From Rhodovulum sp. PH10 (lineage in GTDB: Bacteria; Pseudomonadota; Alphaproteobacteria; Rhizobiales; Xanthobacteraceae), in assembly GCF_000293785.1 (NCBI RefSeq), contig NZ_AKZI01000083.1, positions 1 to 46,286 of the forward strand: a stretch of DNA of 46,286 bases. The letters run 5' to 3'. The notes beneath the pieces were generated by a model. The model saw nothing but the letters and a program-made list of their open reading frames with translations, did no database searches and was not told where the DNA came from. Made by a program: the position numbers and the translations under genes. Of this stretch, positions 1 to 8,316 are shown piece after piece (positions within the stretch are counted from its first letter, which is position 1; each line of letters begins with the position of its first letter).

Positions 1-100
1 TCACAACCGATTCCCGAGACTCAACAACTTCTCGGATCGGCTCTTAGGGTGGAAGACGTTCGGTGACCCGAGCCGGGCCCGCGACCCGCGCGACCGGCGT

Positions 101-307
101 TCAGCGGCTCATCGCTTCGAGAAACAGGACGGTGCCGCGCAGTCGGCCGATCGCCGCGCGGGAGCGGGCGTCCTCGTTCTCCGCCCCATTGCTGCCGGTG
201 TCCTCGCGGCGTGGGCCGGCCGCGGGGCCCGGGCCGCCCGGCGGCAGCCGATCCCCGCGCGGGCGGGGCGGCGGATATCCGGGCTCGGCATCGTGCAGGA
301 TTCGCAT
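101..307 (-). CDS. small hypothetical protein (doubtful)
   Basis: A 68-residue reading frame, unrecognised. Its ATG is preceded by a good GGAGG Shine-Dalgarno with a six-base gap, the only reason to list it. The protein is rich in Pro, Gly and Arg in its first half (low complexity) and ends in a short hydrophobic stretch. Overlapping frames on both strands are also open because of the high GC, so this may be chance. No partner gene lies nearby apart from the tRNA-Ser about 530 bases away on the other strand. Confidence 0.25.
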   Translation of the reverse strand: MRILHDAEPGYPPPRPRGDRLPPGGPGPAAGPRREDTGSNGAENEDARSRAAIGRLRGTVLFLEAMSR

Positions 308-834
308 CTTCGTCCTCCGGGGACACGACCTTCGTCGGTCGACGATCGGGCACCATTGTGTCCACCGAGGATTGAGGAAACGAAAACGGCTATGAATGCG
401 GGTGGTACGATTCGGCTCTTCCCGTGCCGTTCGCTGCCGCGGCGGGAGGTCGATCGGCTTCCGCTCGCCTCCTGCTGTTCGCGGGCTCGTCCCTGGCTCG
501 TCCCTGGCTCGGTCTCGGGCTCGTCCCTGGCTCGACTTCCCCGTCCCGGCGTGGTCGTCTCCGAGGTCGCCGGTCGCGTCCCGAGCGATGTCGTTGGCGG
601 CAGGTCGCCGCGCCTCGCCGATCGTCGGCAGCGCGCGGCCGTCCTCACTGCGCCATCCGCCGAGCCCGCCCCGAAAACGCTGTCGCCGGCAACCGCCTCA
701 CGGCGGCGACGCCGGCGTCGCGTCGCGGCCGCACGTGGCGGCCGCTTCGGCCGTCGTGCCGGCGGCGGACGCGCCGGGGGGAAAAAATCATCGGCTTGCA
801 TCGCGACGGCCGATCGCCCATTCATCTGTCCGCC
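308..834. other. non-coding stretch upstream of tRNA-Ser
   Basis: I see no supportable gene here. Open frames exist on both strands, but they are Arg/Pro/Ser-rich GC artefacts without recognisable motifs. The stretch holds a short tandem repeat (484-534) and presumably the tRNA promoter, which I could not pinpoint. Confidence 0.5.
484..534. repeat. short tandem repeat, 11-bp units
   Basis: The unit ggctcgtccct occurs exactly at 484-494, 495-505 and 518-528, with a diverged copy between (506-517) and a partial copy at 529-534. It lies in non-coding DNA. Confidence 0.7.
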
Positions 835-926
835 GGACGGGTGGCCGAGTGGTTGAAGGCAGCGGTCTTGAAAACCGCCAGGGGGCGCGAGCTCCCTCGT
901 GGGTTCGAATCCCACCCCGTCCGCCA
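835..926 (+). tRNA. tRNA-Ser (anticodon UGA)
   Basis: The acceptor stem pairs GGACGGG (835-841) with CCCGTCC (916-922), followed by discriminator G and an encoded CCA (924-926). The anticodon stem GCGGT/ACCGC (862-866/874-878) encloses the loop CTTGAAA, giving anticodon TGA (869-871), which reads UCA serine codons. The long variable arm expected of a class II tRNA follows, then the T arm GTGGG-TTCGAAT-CCCAC. The gene looks intact and is a likely attachment site, since an integrase relic starts a few bases after its 3' end. Confidence 0.97.
912..925 (+). other. candidate attL (tRNA-Ser 3' end)
   Basis: The 14 bases ccaccccgtccgcc at the tRNA 3' end recur exactly and in the same orientation at 10388-10401. 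Tyrosine-integrase islands typically duplicate the 3' end of their target tRNA. The integrase relic directly downstream fits this, but 14 nt is short and chance remains possible. Confidence 0.45.
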
Positions 927-931
927 GCCCG

Positions 932-1799
932 CGCCGAAGCCTATATCGGCGCGCATCGGGCCGGGTGGCGCAACGCCAAGCAGGACGCGCGGTGGGAGGC
1001 GACGCTCGCGACCTACGCCGAGCCTACCATCGGTGAGCTGTCGGTCCAGGCGACCGATACGGCGCTGTGGTGATGAAGGTGACGGAGCAGAAGGTTCACC
1101 ACGGTCGCGCCAGGCGCGACGTCCCCCTACGGACCGCCAAGCCGGAAACAGCGGGTCGATTGTGGGGGCGCATCGAATCCATTCTCGATCGGGCGACGGA
1201 GCGGGGCTATTGCGACGGCGAGAACCCGGCGCTGGCGCTGCCACCTCGACAGGCTCCTGCCGGCCGCGACAAGGTCCGCAAGGTCGAGCATCACGCGGCG
1301 CTTCCCTGCGGGGATCTCCCCGACTTCATGACGAGGCTCCGCGACCAGGAGGGCGTCGCGCGCGCCTCGGAGTTCGCGATCCTGACCGCCGCTCGAACCG
1401 GCAGGTCATCGGCGCGCGCTGAAGCGAAATAGGCCTGTCCGGAAAGCTCTGACCGTGCCGGCCGGCCGCATGAAGGCTGGCAAGGATCACCGGGTCCCGC
1501 CGAGTCCGCGCACGATCACGATCCTCGCCGACATGAAGCCGCTGATCGATCTCGACGGCCAAACCGGATGATCCGACGCATTCGTTTTCCCGGGAATCAA
1601 ACGCGGGCACCCGTTGAGCGACATTTCGTTCCTGATGCTGCTGCGCCAGATGAAGCGCGATGATCTGATCGCGCAGGCTTCCGCTCCACGGTCCGCGACT
1701 GGGCCGCCGAATGCACGAACTTTCCAGGCGAGGTCGCCGAGACGGCGCTGGCGCACGCGATCAGCAGCAAGGTAGAACAAGCCTATCGGCGTGGCGACC
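932..1799 (+). pseudogene. decayed tyrosine integrase (P4-type)
   Basis: Fragments of one P4-like integrase can be read in order across all three plus-strand frames. The core-binding part (AEAYIGAHRAGWRNAK, about 935-1070) is in one frame. It is followed by GRIESILDRATERGY...GENPA, then WRCHLDRLLPA, then KVRKVEHHAALP...EFAILTAARTG in others. GRMKAGKDHRVP, FVFPGIKRGHPLS and the catalytic end GFRSTVRDWAAE...ALAHAISSKVEQAYRRGD (1676-1799) complete the series. At least five frame changes and internal stops make it non-functional. The N-terminal arm-binding domain (DUF4102, about 120 residues) is absent, because the remaining sequence abuts the tRNA-Ser 3' end. The catalytic Arg, His and Tyr of the C-terminal part can still be read. 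It marks an old island integration at tRNA-Ser. Confidence 0.85.
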
Positions 1800-1985
1800 A
1801 GACCGAGGTCCTGCTACCGACCGGCACCAAGATCGCCTTCGCGGTGGCGTCTGCTTCAACGATCACCACCGCATCTGGAACGCACTCGACCGCCTCCTTG
1901 CCATGCACCCCAACATGGTGCTGCTCCACGGTGGCACGCCGCCTGGCGCCGAGAAGTTCGCCGCCGGATGGACGACAGCCGAGCC
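1800..1985 (+). pseudogene. DUF2493 (SLOG-type) gene fragment
   Basis: Directly after the integrase relic, EVLLPTGTKIAF is read in one frame and GGVCFNDHHRIWNALDRL followed by MVLLHGGTPPGAEKFAAGW in the next. This matches the start of the DUF2493 nucleotide-binding domain, in which a GG-D pattern precedes HPDMVLLHGG-KGAE. DUF2493 proteins are common cargo of alphaproteobacterial plasmids and integrated elements. The N-terminal region and the C-terminal half are missing, and there is a frameshift near 1840. The fusion to the integrase tail implies deletion of intervening island DNA. Confidence 0.7.
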
Positions 1986-2310
1986 GGAACCGCTGCCTGT
2001 CCGGGTCGCGGCTCACCGTCAGTTCGGAGTGCGCATGTCCGCGGCGCGACCCCGTTGCCCGACGGAGAGGACCTTTTCCCGATCGACCGGGTTCACCCCG
2101 CTCGTTTTCTCGTGGGCCGGCCCAAACGACGTGAACGAACTCTTTTCCCGAGCCGTATTGACCGCGACGCGGGGGAAGGTCGAATGGACGCGTCCGTTGC
2201 ACTGCGATGCATCGGCACCGCGGGATTTGATGGAGCAGCTTGCGCCGCGTCACCGACGCTAAAGAGCCACGAAGCGTCTTCGTGGGCTTCGGAACGAAGG
2301 AGACCGCTCG
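1986..2310. other. island remnant spacer, no gene
   Basis: No recognisable protein. An open frame running on from the DUF2493 fragment to 2262 has no motif I know. A perfect 7-bp inverted repeat (CACGAAG at 2268-2274, CTTCGTG at 2278-2284, 3-base loop) could form a small hairpin before the cysA fragment. Confidence 0.4.
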
Positions 2311-2649
2311 ATGACGTTTCATTCTTGGTCGGTCGCCCGGCCGGGACCTCACGCGGCGCTTCGACCTTGCAAGCGGCTCGACGCACAGGTGCGTTGCGAT
2401 CTTCGCCGCCGGCTGCGCGAGCTGCACGACAAGACCGGGCACACGACGCTGTCCGTCACCCACGATCAGGACGAGGCGCTGGAACTCGCCGACCGGGCGG
2501 CGATCCTCGATCGCGGCCGCATCGAGCAAATCGGCACGCCCGTCGCCGGCTTCATCGGCGAGGCGGTCCGGCTGCCGGCCGGCCCGGTGCGGTGTCGCGG
2601 CGACCTCGTGCGGGTCGCGTTCCAGACCGTCCGGGCCTTTCCCGCCTGA
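2311..2649 (+). pseudogene. cysA: truncated cysA, sulfate ABC transporter ATPase
   Basis: About 112 codons carrying only the C-terminal part of a CysA-type ATP-binding protein. The D-loop region LDAQVRCDLRRRLRELHD starts near 2377. The switch motif SVTHDQDEALELADRAAIL and GRIEQIGTP follow, and then a jump directly to GFIGEAVRLP. Walker A, the ABC signature and Walker B are missing, as are about 12 residues between GTP and GFIGEA. The first 20 or so residues match nothing known. It cannot work as an ATPase. It sits 21 bases before cysG, where alphaproteobacteria may carry sulfate-uptake genes, so it looks like the stub of a lost importer operon. Confidence 0.7.
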
Positions 2650-2670
2650 CATCGATCCGAGGAGGCCACC

Positions 2671-4098
2671 GTGCCGCGCTTTCGTTATTTTCCCGTCTCG
2701 TTCGATGTCGCGGCCAAGACCGTGCTGGTGGTCGGCGATGGCGAGGCCGCGTTGCAGAAGCTGCGGCTTCTCGCGCGCACGCAAGCCCGGCTCGTGCTGT
2801 GCGCGACCGCGCCGACGCCAACGCTCCTCGCCTTCGTGACGGAGCAGGGAATTCGACACGCCGCGAGCGAGCCGACCGCCGATCTCGTTCGTGAGGCGGC
2901 GCTGTTGTTCGTGGCGACCGGCGACCCGGTCCGTGACCGATGGCTCGCCGCGCTCGCGCGCAAATTCGGCGTCCCGGTGAACGTGGTCGACCGAACGGAG
3001 CTTTGCGACTTCGCGACCCCGGCGATCGTCGATCGCGCGCCGCTGTCGATCGCGATCGCCACCGACGGCCACGCGCCGGTGCTCGCCCAGCTCGTGCGCG
3101 CAAAGATCGAGGCGTTGCTACCGCCGGCATTCGGGCGGCTCGGTGCGCTCGCCGAGAGCGTCCGCGACACCGTGCTCGACAGCTTGCCCGACAACGCCGC
3201 TCGCCGCCGGTTCTGGCGCGCGCTGTTCAATGGCCGCGCTGCCGTTGCGGCACTGGCCGGCGAGGTCGAGCGGGCCCGCGTGATCGCGCTGAAGAGCTTG
3301 TCGGACGCGCAAACGTCGCCGGTGCGATCCGGAAAAGTCTTTCTGGTCGGCGCCGGGCCGGGCGCCGAGGATTTGCTGACGCTGCGCGCGCATCGTGTGC
3401 TGCTCGAGGCCGACGTGATCGTGCACGACGCGCTGGTGCCCGAGGCCCTGGTGGCGATGGGCCGGCGCGACGCCACCCGCATCGCGGTCGGCAAGCGCAA
3501 GGGGAATCACACGATGCACCAGGAGGAGATCGACCTACTGCTGGTGTCGCTCGCCCGCGAGGGCCGGCAGGTGGTGCGGCTGAAGGCGGGCGACCCGATG
3601 GTGTTCGGCCGGGCCGGCGAGGAGATCGCTGCGCTGCGCGCCGCCGGCATCGATCACGAGGTGGTGCCGGGGGTCTCGGCGACGTTCGCGGCCGCCGCCG
3701 AGGCGGCGATCCCGCTCACGCTGCGCGGCGTCGCCTCGCATCTCGTGCTCGCGACCGGCCACGCGGCCGGCGGCGCCGAGCCGGACGGCTGGGAGGCGCT
3801 CGCCGCGAGCGGCGCGACGGTCGCGGTGCATATGGGCCGCAGCGTTGCGGCCAACGTTTCGGCGCGCCTGATCGCCGCCGGCCTTGCATCGAGCACCCCC
3901 GTCGCCGCGATCGAGAACGCCGGCCGCGATGGCCGCCGGCTGTTCGCCGGCACGCTCGCCGACCTGCCTGCGCTCGCCGCCCGCAGCGAGGTGGACGGCC
4001 CCGTTCTCATCCTGATCGGCCCGGCGGTCGCGCACGGCGACCTGACGAACGCCGAGCCGTTCCGGCCGTCGCAGTGCGCCGTGTCGGCCGCCGCCTGA
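2671..4098 (+). CDS. cysG: siroheme synthase
   Basis: A 475-residue multifunctional protein that converts uroporphyrinogen III to siroheme, the prosthetic group of the sulfite reductase encoded two genes on. The N-terminal 150 residues or so are the precorrin-2 dehydrogenase/ferrochelatase part, with an NAD-binding VVGDGEAALQKL in place of the usual GGG-A-K and VNVVDRTELCDFATPAIV. A dimerisation linker follows. The C-terminal part (from about residue 220) is SAM-dependent uroporphyrinogen-III methyltransferase with VFLVGAGPGAEDLLTLRA, GDPMVFGRAGEE and PGVSATFAAAAEAAIPLT. The start is GTG, chosen because GAGGAGG lies 5-11 bases upstream and the Rossmann fold begins at once. It is the first gene of the cys operon. 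Confidence 0.95.
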   Translation: MPRFRYFPVSFDVAAKTVLVVGDGEAALQKLRLLARTQARLVLCATAPTPTLLAFVTEQGIRHAASEPTADLVREAALLFVATGDPVRDRWLAALARKFGVPVNVVDRTELCDFATPAIVDRAPLSIAIATDGHAPVLAQLVRAKIEALLPPAFGRLGALAESVRDTVLDSLPDNAARRRFWRALFNGRAAVAALAGEVERARVIALKSLSDAQTSPVRSGKVFLVGAGPGAEDLLTLRAHRVLLEADVIVHDALVPEALVAMGRRDATRIAVGKRKGNHTMHQEEIDLLLVSLAREGRQVVRLKAGDPMVFGRAGEEIAALRAAGIDHEVVPGVSATFAAAAEAAIPLTLRGVASHLVLATGHAAGGAEPDGWEALAASGATVAVHMGRSVAANVSARLIAAGLASSTPVAAIENAGRDGRRLFAGTLADLPALAARSEVDGPVLILIGPAVAHGDLTNAEPFRPSQCAVSAAA

Positions 4099-4108
4099 GG
4101 AACCCGCC

Positions 4109-4429
4109 ATGGCCAAGCGCCCGAAAATCTTCAGACCCGTCGCGGCGACCGCCAACGATCTCTCGACCGGCGCCGTGGTGTTTCGCGGGCGCGACGGCAC
4201 GTGGTCGCCGGACATCGCCGCCGCCGAGATCGCCGCCACGCCCGAGGCGGCCGACACGCTGCTCGCCGCCGCGCAGGCGGATCAGGACGCCGATCGCGTG
4301 ATCGAGCCGGCGCTGATCGAGATCGTGCAGGCGGGCGCGTTCGTCCGCCCGGCGGCGCTGCGCGAGATGATCCGCACCACCGGCCCGACCATCGCACTGC
4401 CGGCCGATCCGCCGCCGGCCCGCCGCTGA
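4109..4429 (+). CDS. DUF2849 domain protein
   Basis: A 106-residue protein starting 10 bases after cysG. It matches the DUF2849 family (ATANDLSTGAVVFRGRDGTWSPDIAAAEIA), small proteins regularly found between cysG and cysI in alphaproteobacteria. It has no signal peptide or membrane segment. The C-terminal half is Ala-rich and helical. The function is unknown. The conserved position implies a role in sulfite reductase assembly or in electron or siroheme delivery, which is inference from context only. Confidence 0.85.
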   Translation: MAKRPKIFRPVAATANDLSTGAVVFRGRDGTWSPDIAAAEIAATPEAADTLLAAAQADQDADRVIEPALIEIVQAGAFVRPAALREMIRTTGPTIALPADPPPARR

Positions 4430-4450
4430 CAGAGTCCGAGAGACGCCCCG

Positions 4451-6112
4451 ATGTACCGCTACGACGAATTCGACCGGACCTTCGTGCTCGAACGCATCGC
4501 GGAGTTCCGCGATCAGGTGCAACGGCGCCTCTCGGGCGAGCTGACGGAAGATCAGTTCAAGCCGCTGCGGCTGATGAACGGGGTGTACCTTCAGCTTCAC
4601 GCCTACATGCTGCGGATCGCGATTCCCTACGGCACGCTGTCGTCGGCCCAGCTCCGCGTTCTGGCGCAGATCGCACGTGATCACGATCGCGGCTACGGCC
4701 ACTTCACCACACGGCAGAACCTGCAGTTCAACTGGATTGCGCTGAAGGACGTGCCGGAGATTCTGGAAAAGCTCGCGAGCGTGGAGATGCACGCGATCCA
4801 GACCTCGGGCAACTGCATCCGCAACGTCACCGCCGATCATTTCGCCGGCGCCGCCGCCGACGAGATCGCCGATCCGCGGCCCTATGCGGAAATGCTGCGG
4901 CAGTGGTCGTCGCTGCATCCCGAGTTCACCTTCCTGCCGCGCAAGTTCAAGGTCGCCGTCACCGGTGCACCGCACGATCGTGCCGCCATCAAGGTGCACG
5001 ACATCGGCCTGCAGCTCACACGTGACGATGAAGGCCGGCTCGGCTTCGTCGTTCATGTCGGCGGCGGCCAGGGCCGCACCCCGATGATCGCCGAGACGAT
5101 CCGCGATTTCCTCCCCGAAGAGGATCTGCTCGCCTATTGCGAGGCGATCCTGCGCGTCTACAATCTCGACGGCCGGCGCGACAACAAGTACAAGGCACGC
5201 ATCAAGATCCTGGTGCACGAGACCGGTGCGGCGGAGTTCGCTGCCGCCGTGGAGGCCGAGTTCGCGGCGCTGAAGGGCGAGACCGCGCCGCTGCCGCCGG
5301 ACGAGGTCGCCCGCATCGCCGCCTATTTCGCGCCGCCCGCCTTTGCCGCAATGCCGGCGCGTTCGGAAGCGTTCGACCGCGCGTTGCACGACGATCCGGC
5401 ATTTGCGCGGTTCGCCGCCCGCAACGTGCATCCGCACAAGGTGCCGGGCCACGCGATCGTCACGGTATCGCTGAAGCCGGTCGGCACGCCGCCGGGTGAC
5501 GCCACCGCGGCGCAGATGGAGGCGGTCGCCGACATCGCGGAGCGCTATTCGTTCGGCGAGATCCGTGTCAGTCACGAGCAGAACCTGGTGCTGCCGCACG
5601 TGCGGCGCGACGACCTTCCGGCGGTGTTCGCCGCGCTCTCGCAGGCCGAGCTCGCGACGCCGAACGCCGGGCTCGTCACCGACATCATCTCGTGCCCGGG
5701 GCTCGACTACTGCGCGCTCGCGACCGCCCGCTCGATCCCGGTGGCCGAGCGGCTCACGGAGCGTTTCGCCGACCTCGACCGTCAGCACGCGATCGGCGAC
5801 CTGAAGATAAAGATCTCCGGCTGCATCAATGCCTGCGGCCATCATCACGTCGGTCATATCGGCATTCTCGGGCTCGAGCGGAATGGCGAGGAGTTTTATC
5901 AGATCACCCTCGGCGGCTCCGGCGACGAGAGCTGCGCGATCGGCGAGATCGTCGGAAAGGGGTTTTCCTCCGCCGAGATCGTCGACGCGGTGGAAACCGT
6001 GATCGACACCTATCTCGGCCTGCGCAACGCGCCGCAGGAGACGTTCCTCACCGCCTATCGTCGTGTCGGCGAGGCGCCGTTCCGGGAGGCGCTCTATGCT
6101 GCCGCGCAGTGA
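4451..6112 (+). CDS. cysI: sulfite reductase hemoprotein (nitrite/sulfite reductase family)
   Basis: A 553-residue siroheme/[4Fe-4S] enzyme that reduces sulfite to sulfide with six electrons. Two ferredoxin-like half-domains are visible (YGHFTTRQNLQFNWI near residue 80, and FGEIRVSHEQNLVLPHV near 370). The cluster cysteines are C415 and C421 (CPGLDYC) and C458 and C462 (CINAC), in the family spacing. TSGNCIRNVTAD lies in the first half. The length fits the ferredoxin-dependent, single-subunit alphaproteobacterial type rather than the enterobacterial CysIJ pair, and no cysJ flavoprotein is present here. Nitrite is a possible alternative substrate for the family, but the cys neighbours make sulfite the likely one. 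Its end overlaps cysH by 17 bases. Confidence 0.93.
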   Translation: MYRYDEFDRTFVLERIAEFRDQVQRRLSGELTEDQFKPLRLMNGVYLQLHAYMLRIAIPYGTLSSAQLRVLAQIARDHDRGYGHFTTRQNLQFNWIALKDVPEILEKLASVEMHAIQTSGNCIRNVTADHFAGAAADEIADPRPYAEMLRQWSSLHPEFTFLPRKFKVAVTGAPHDRAAIKVHDIGLQLTRDDEGRLGFVVHVGGGQGRTPMIAETIRDFLPEEDLLAYCEAILRVYNLDGRRDNKYKARIKILVHETGAAEFAAAVEAEFAALKGETAPLPPDEVARIAAYFAPPAFAAMPARSEAFDRALHDDPAFARFAARNVHPHKVPGHAIVTVSLKPVGTPPGDATAAQMEAVADIAERYSFGEIRVSHEQNLVLPHVRRDDLPAVFAALSQAELATPNAGLVTDIISCPGLDYCALATARSIPVAERLTERFADLDRQHAIGDLKIKISGCINACGHHHVGHIGILGLERNGEEFYQITLGGSGDESCAIGEIVGKGFSSAEIVDAVETVIDTYLGLRNAPQETFLTAYRRVGEAPFREALYAAAQ

Positions 6113-6818
6113 TCTCGAGGATTTGGCGGCGACGCTCGCGGCCGAGTGGGTGAACCTCTCCCCCGACGAGATCGTGCGAAGAAGCCTCGCGCGGTTCGCC
6201 GGCCGCATCGCGGTCGTCTCGTCGTTCGGCGCGGATTCCGCGGCGCTGCTGCACATGGTGGCCGAGATCGACCGGGCGACGCCGGCGATCCTGATCGACA
6301 CGCTGCGCCTGTTTCCGGAGACGCACGCTTACCGCGACGCGCTGGTGGCGCGGCTCGGGCTCGGCGATGTCCGCACCGTCCGCCCGGCATTTCCCGACGT
6401 GAGACGGACCGACCCCGACCTCAGCCTCGCCGAGCGCGATCCCGATGCATGCTGCACTATCCGCAAGGTCGCGCCGTTCACGGCCGCGATCGCGCCGTTC
6501 GCCGCGTGGATCACCGGACGGCGTCGTGATCAGGCGACGACGCGCGCCGCTCTGCCGGCTGCCGAGTGGGACGGCACCCACGTGAAGATCAATCCGCTCG
6601 CCGGCTGGACGGCCGACCGCGCTGACGCCTATCGCCGCCTGCACGAGCTGCCGGAGCACCCGCTCGCGGCCGAGGGCTTTCCGTCGATCGGCTGCGTTCC
6701 CTGCACCTCGCGCGTCGCCGCCGGTGAAGATTTTCGCGCCGGACGCTGGCGGGGATTCGAGAAAACCGAGTGCGGCCTACACGGCCGCCGGACCGTCGCC
6801 GCCACGGAGGATCGCTGA
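6096..6818 (+). CDS. cysH: adenylyl-sulfate (APS-type) reductase
   Basis: A 240-residue PP-loop oxidoreductase that reduces activated sulfate to sulfite with thioredoxin. The loop SSFGADSAALLHM is near residue 40. CC at 119-120 (CCTIRK) and C200/C203 (GCVPC) form the [4Fe-4S] site that distinguishes APS-using enzymes from PAPS-using CysH. C226 in ECGLH is the catalytic C-terminal cysteine. I chose the ATG at 6096, with GGGAGG about six bases upstream, over an upstream GTG. It overlaps cysI by 17 bases and is separated by one base from the next gene, so translation is probably coupled. The predicted substrate, APS, follows from the cysteine pattern. Confidence 0.92.
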   Translation: MLPRSDLEDLAATLAAEWVNLSPDEIVRRSLARFAGRIAVVSSFGADSAALLHMVAEIDRATPAILIDTLRLFPETHAYRDALVARLGLGDVRTVRPAFPDVRRTDPDLSLAERDPDACCTIRKVAPFTAAIAPFAAWITGRRRDQATTRAALPAAEWDGTHVKINPLAGWTADRADAYRRLHELPEHPLAAEGFPSIGCVPCTSRVAAGEDFRAGRWRGFEKTECGLHGRRTVAATEDR

Positions 6819-6819
6819 G

Positions 6820-7338
6820 ATGCCATTGTATCGAGACGGTGGCTTCGTCGAGGACGACTGGCTCTTCCCGCCCGACGACGCGCCCTTGCCGGCGAGCGGA
6901 AAGGTCGCGGTGTCGAAGGCGCGCTTCTCGGCGGAACGCGACACGCTGCTCGCTCGCAGCGAGGCGATCGGTGTCGTGCTCGAGGCGGGCGACCGGCTCG
7001 ACGACATCGCCGCAGATCTTTCGCGGCTGGCGTTGATCGCCATCCGCTTCCCGAAGTTCGGCGACGGACGCCCCTATTCGCTCGCCCGGCTGCTGCGCGA
7101 TCGTCACGGATTTCGCAGCGAGCTGCGGGCGACTGGCGACGTGCTGCGTGATCAGATCGTGCCGATGCTGCGCGCCGGCTTCGATGCGCTCGAGCCGAGC
7201 CATCCCGGCACGATCGCAGCCTTGCATGAAAAGCGCATCGTCGCGGTGAGCCACCACTATCAGCCCGCCGCTGCCGGCGTTTCCGAAAAGGCGCCCGACC
7301 GCCACCCCTGGCGCCGGATCTCCGTCGCATTGCCCTGA
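6820..7338 (+). CDS. DUF934 family protein
   Basis: A 172-residue cytoplasmic protein of the DUF934 family, which accompanies sulfite reductase and cysH in many proteobacteria and is often annotated as an oxidoreductase of unknown mechanism. Diagnostic stretches are RLALIAIRFPKFGDGRPYSL and LLRDRHGFRSELRATGDVLRDQ. The start is the ATG one base after the cysH stop, with CGGAGGA upstream. The C-terminus carries an extra Pro/Ala-rich tail after VSHHYQPA. Its direct role is not established. The conserved linkage suggests it helps the sulfite reduction step. Confidence 0.88.
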   Translation: MPLYRDGGFVEDDWLFPPDDAPLPASGKVAVSKARFSAERDTLLARSEAIGVVLEAGDRLDDIAADLSRLALIAIRFPKFGDGRPYSLARLLRDRHGFRSELRATGDVLRDQIVPMLRAGFDALEPSHPGTIAALHEKRIVAVSHHYQPAAAGVSEKAPDRHPWRRISVALP

Positions 7339-7347
7339 GAGTTCGTC

Positions 7348-8316
7348 ATGCTCGTCGCCGAGTCCGTTGCTCCGCCGCCTCCACCCGCCCCGTCGCCCGC
7401 CGCCCTCGAAAATCGCTCGCGCCTGTCGCCGCATCTGCGCCGGCTGGAGGCGGAGGCGATCTTCATCATGCGCGAGGTCGCGGCAGAATTCCGCAACCCG
7501 GTGATGCTCTATTCGGTCGGCAAGGATTCCAGCGTGATGCTGCACATCGCGCGCAAGGCGTTCTTTCCCGGACGCCCGCCGTTCCCGTGCCTGCACATCG
7601 CGACCGGCTGGGATTTTGGCGAGGTGCTCGCGCATCGCGACCGCATGGCCGCGGCCTACGGGCTCGAGCTTTTGGTGCACACCAATGCCGAAGCGGCGGC
7701 CGCCGGCGTGAACCCGTTCGACACCGAGACAGGCGAGTACACCCGCGTGATGCTGACCGAGACGCTCAAGAGCGCGCTCGATGCGCACGGCTTCGACGCC
7801 GCCTTCGGCGGCGCGCGGCGCGACGAGGAGAAGGCGCGCGCCAAGGAGCGCATCTTCTCGCACCGGCGCGGCCATGTGTGGGATCCCCGCAATCAGCGGC
7901 CGGAGCTGTGGCGGCTGTTCAACACACGCCTCTCGCCCGGCGACTCGATGCGGGTGTTTCCGCTGTCGGATTGGACCGAGCTCGACGTATGGGACTACAT
8001 CCGCGCCGAAAACATCCCGATCGTCCCGCTCTATCTGGCGGCGGAGCGCGACGTGCTGGTGCGCGACGAGACGCTGCTGGTGGTCGACGACGAGCGCATG
8101 CGGTTTCGTCCGGGCGAGCGGGTGGAGCGGCGCACGGTGAGGTTCAGGACGCTCGGCTGCTGGCCGCTCACCGGTGCGGTGGACTCGCAGGCGAACGACC
8201 TCGACGGCATCGTTTCCGAGATCGTCGCTTCGCGCGTCTCGGAGCGCAACGGCCGCCTGGTCGACGCCGCCGTCCACGCCTCGATGGAAGCCAAGAAGCG
8301 CGAGGGGTATTTCTGA
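7348..8316 (+). CDS. cysD: sulfate adenylyltransferase small subunit
   Basis: A 322-residue catalytic subunit of heterodimeric ATP sulfurylase (sulfate + ATP to APS). It has the PP-loop [21 protein letters not shown] (near residues 53-73), [49 protein letters not shown] and the end motif [12 protein letters not shown]. The first 25 residues are a Pro/Ala-rich extension not usual in the family. The segment normally reading LLHVDTxWKF is here [10 protein letters not shown], with Asp replaced by Ala. Its stop overlaps the cysNC start (TGATG). It partners CysNC, which supplies GTP hydrolysis. Confidence 0.93.
   Translation: MLVAESVAPPPPPAPSPAALENRSRLSPHLRRLEAEAIFIMREVAAEFRNPVMLYSVGKDSSVMLHIARKAFFPGRPPFPCLHIATGWDFGEVLAHRDRMAAAYGLELLVHTNAEAAAAGVNPFDTETGEYTRVMLTETLKSALDAHGFDAAFGGARRDEEKARAKERIFSHRRGHVWDPRNQRPELWRLFNTRLSPGDSMRVFPLSDWTELDVWDYIRAENIPIVPLYLAAERDVLVRDETLLVVDDERMRFRPGERVERRTVRFRTLGCWPLTGAVDSQANDLDGIVSEIVASRVSERNGRLVDAAVHASMEAKKREGYF

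Noticed and set aside
484-534. Possible CRISPR or integron-type repeats (also 11721-11781 and 35673-35752)
   Set aside because: Units are 11-14 bp directly adjoining each other, with no spacers and no cas genes.
424-1422. 332-codon plus-strand frame across the tRNA and integrase relic
   Set aside because: It reads through the tRNA gene and pieces of several frames of the decayed integrase, with no coherent protein.
4007-6301. 764-codon minus-strand frame opposite cysI
   Set aside because: Antisense shadow; the plus strand encodes sulfite reductase with all cluster cysteines.
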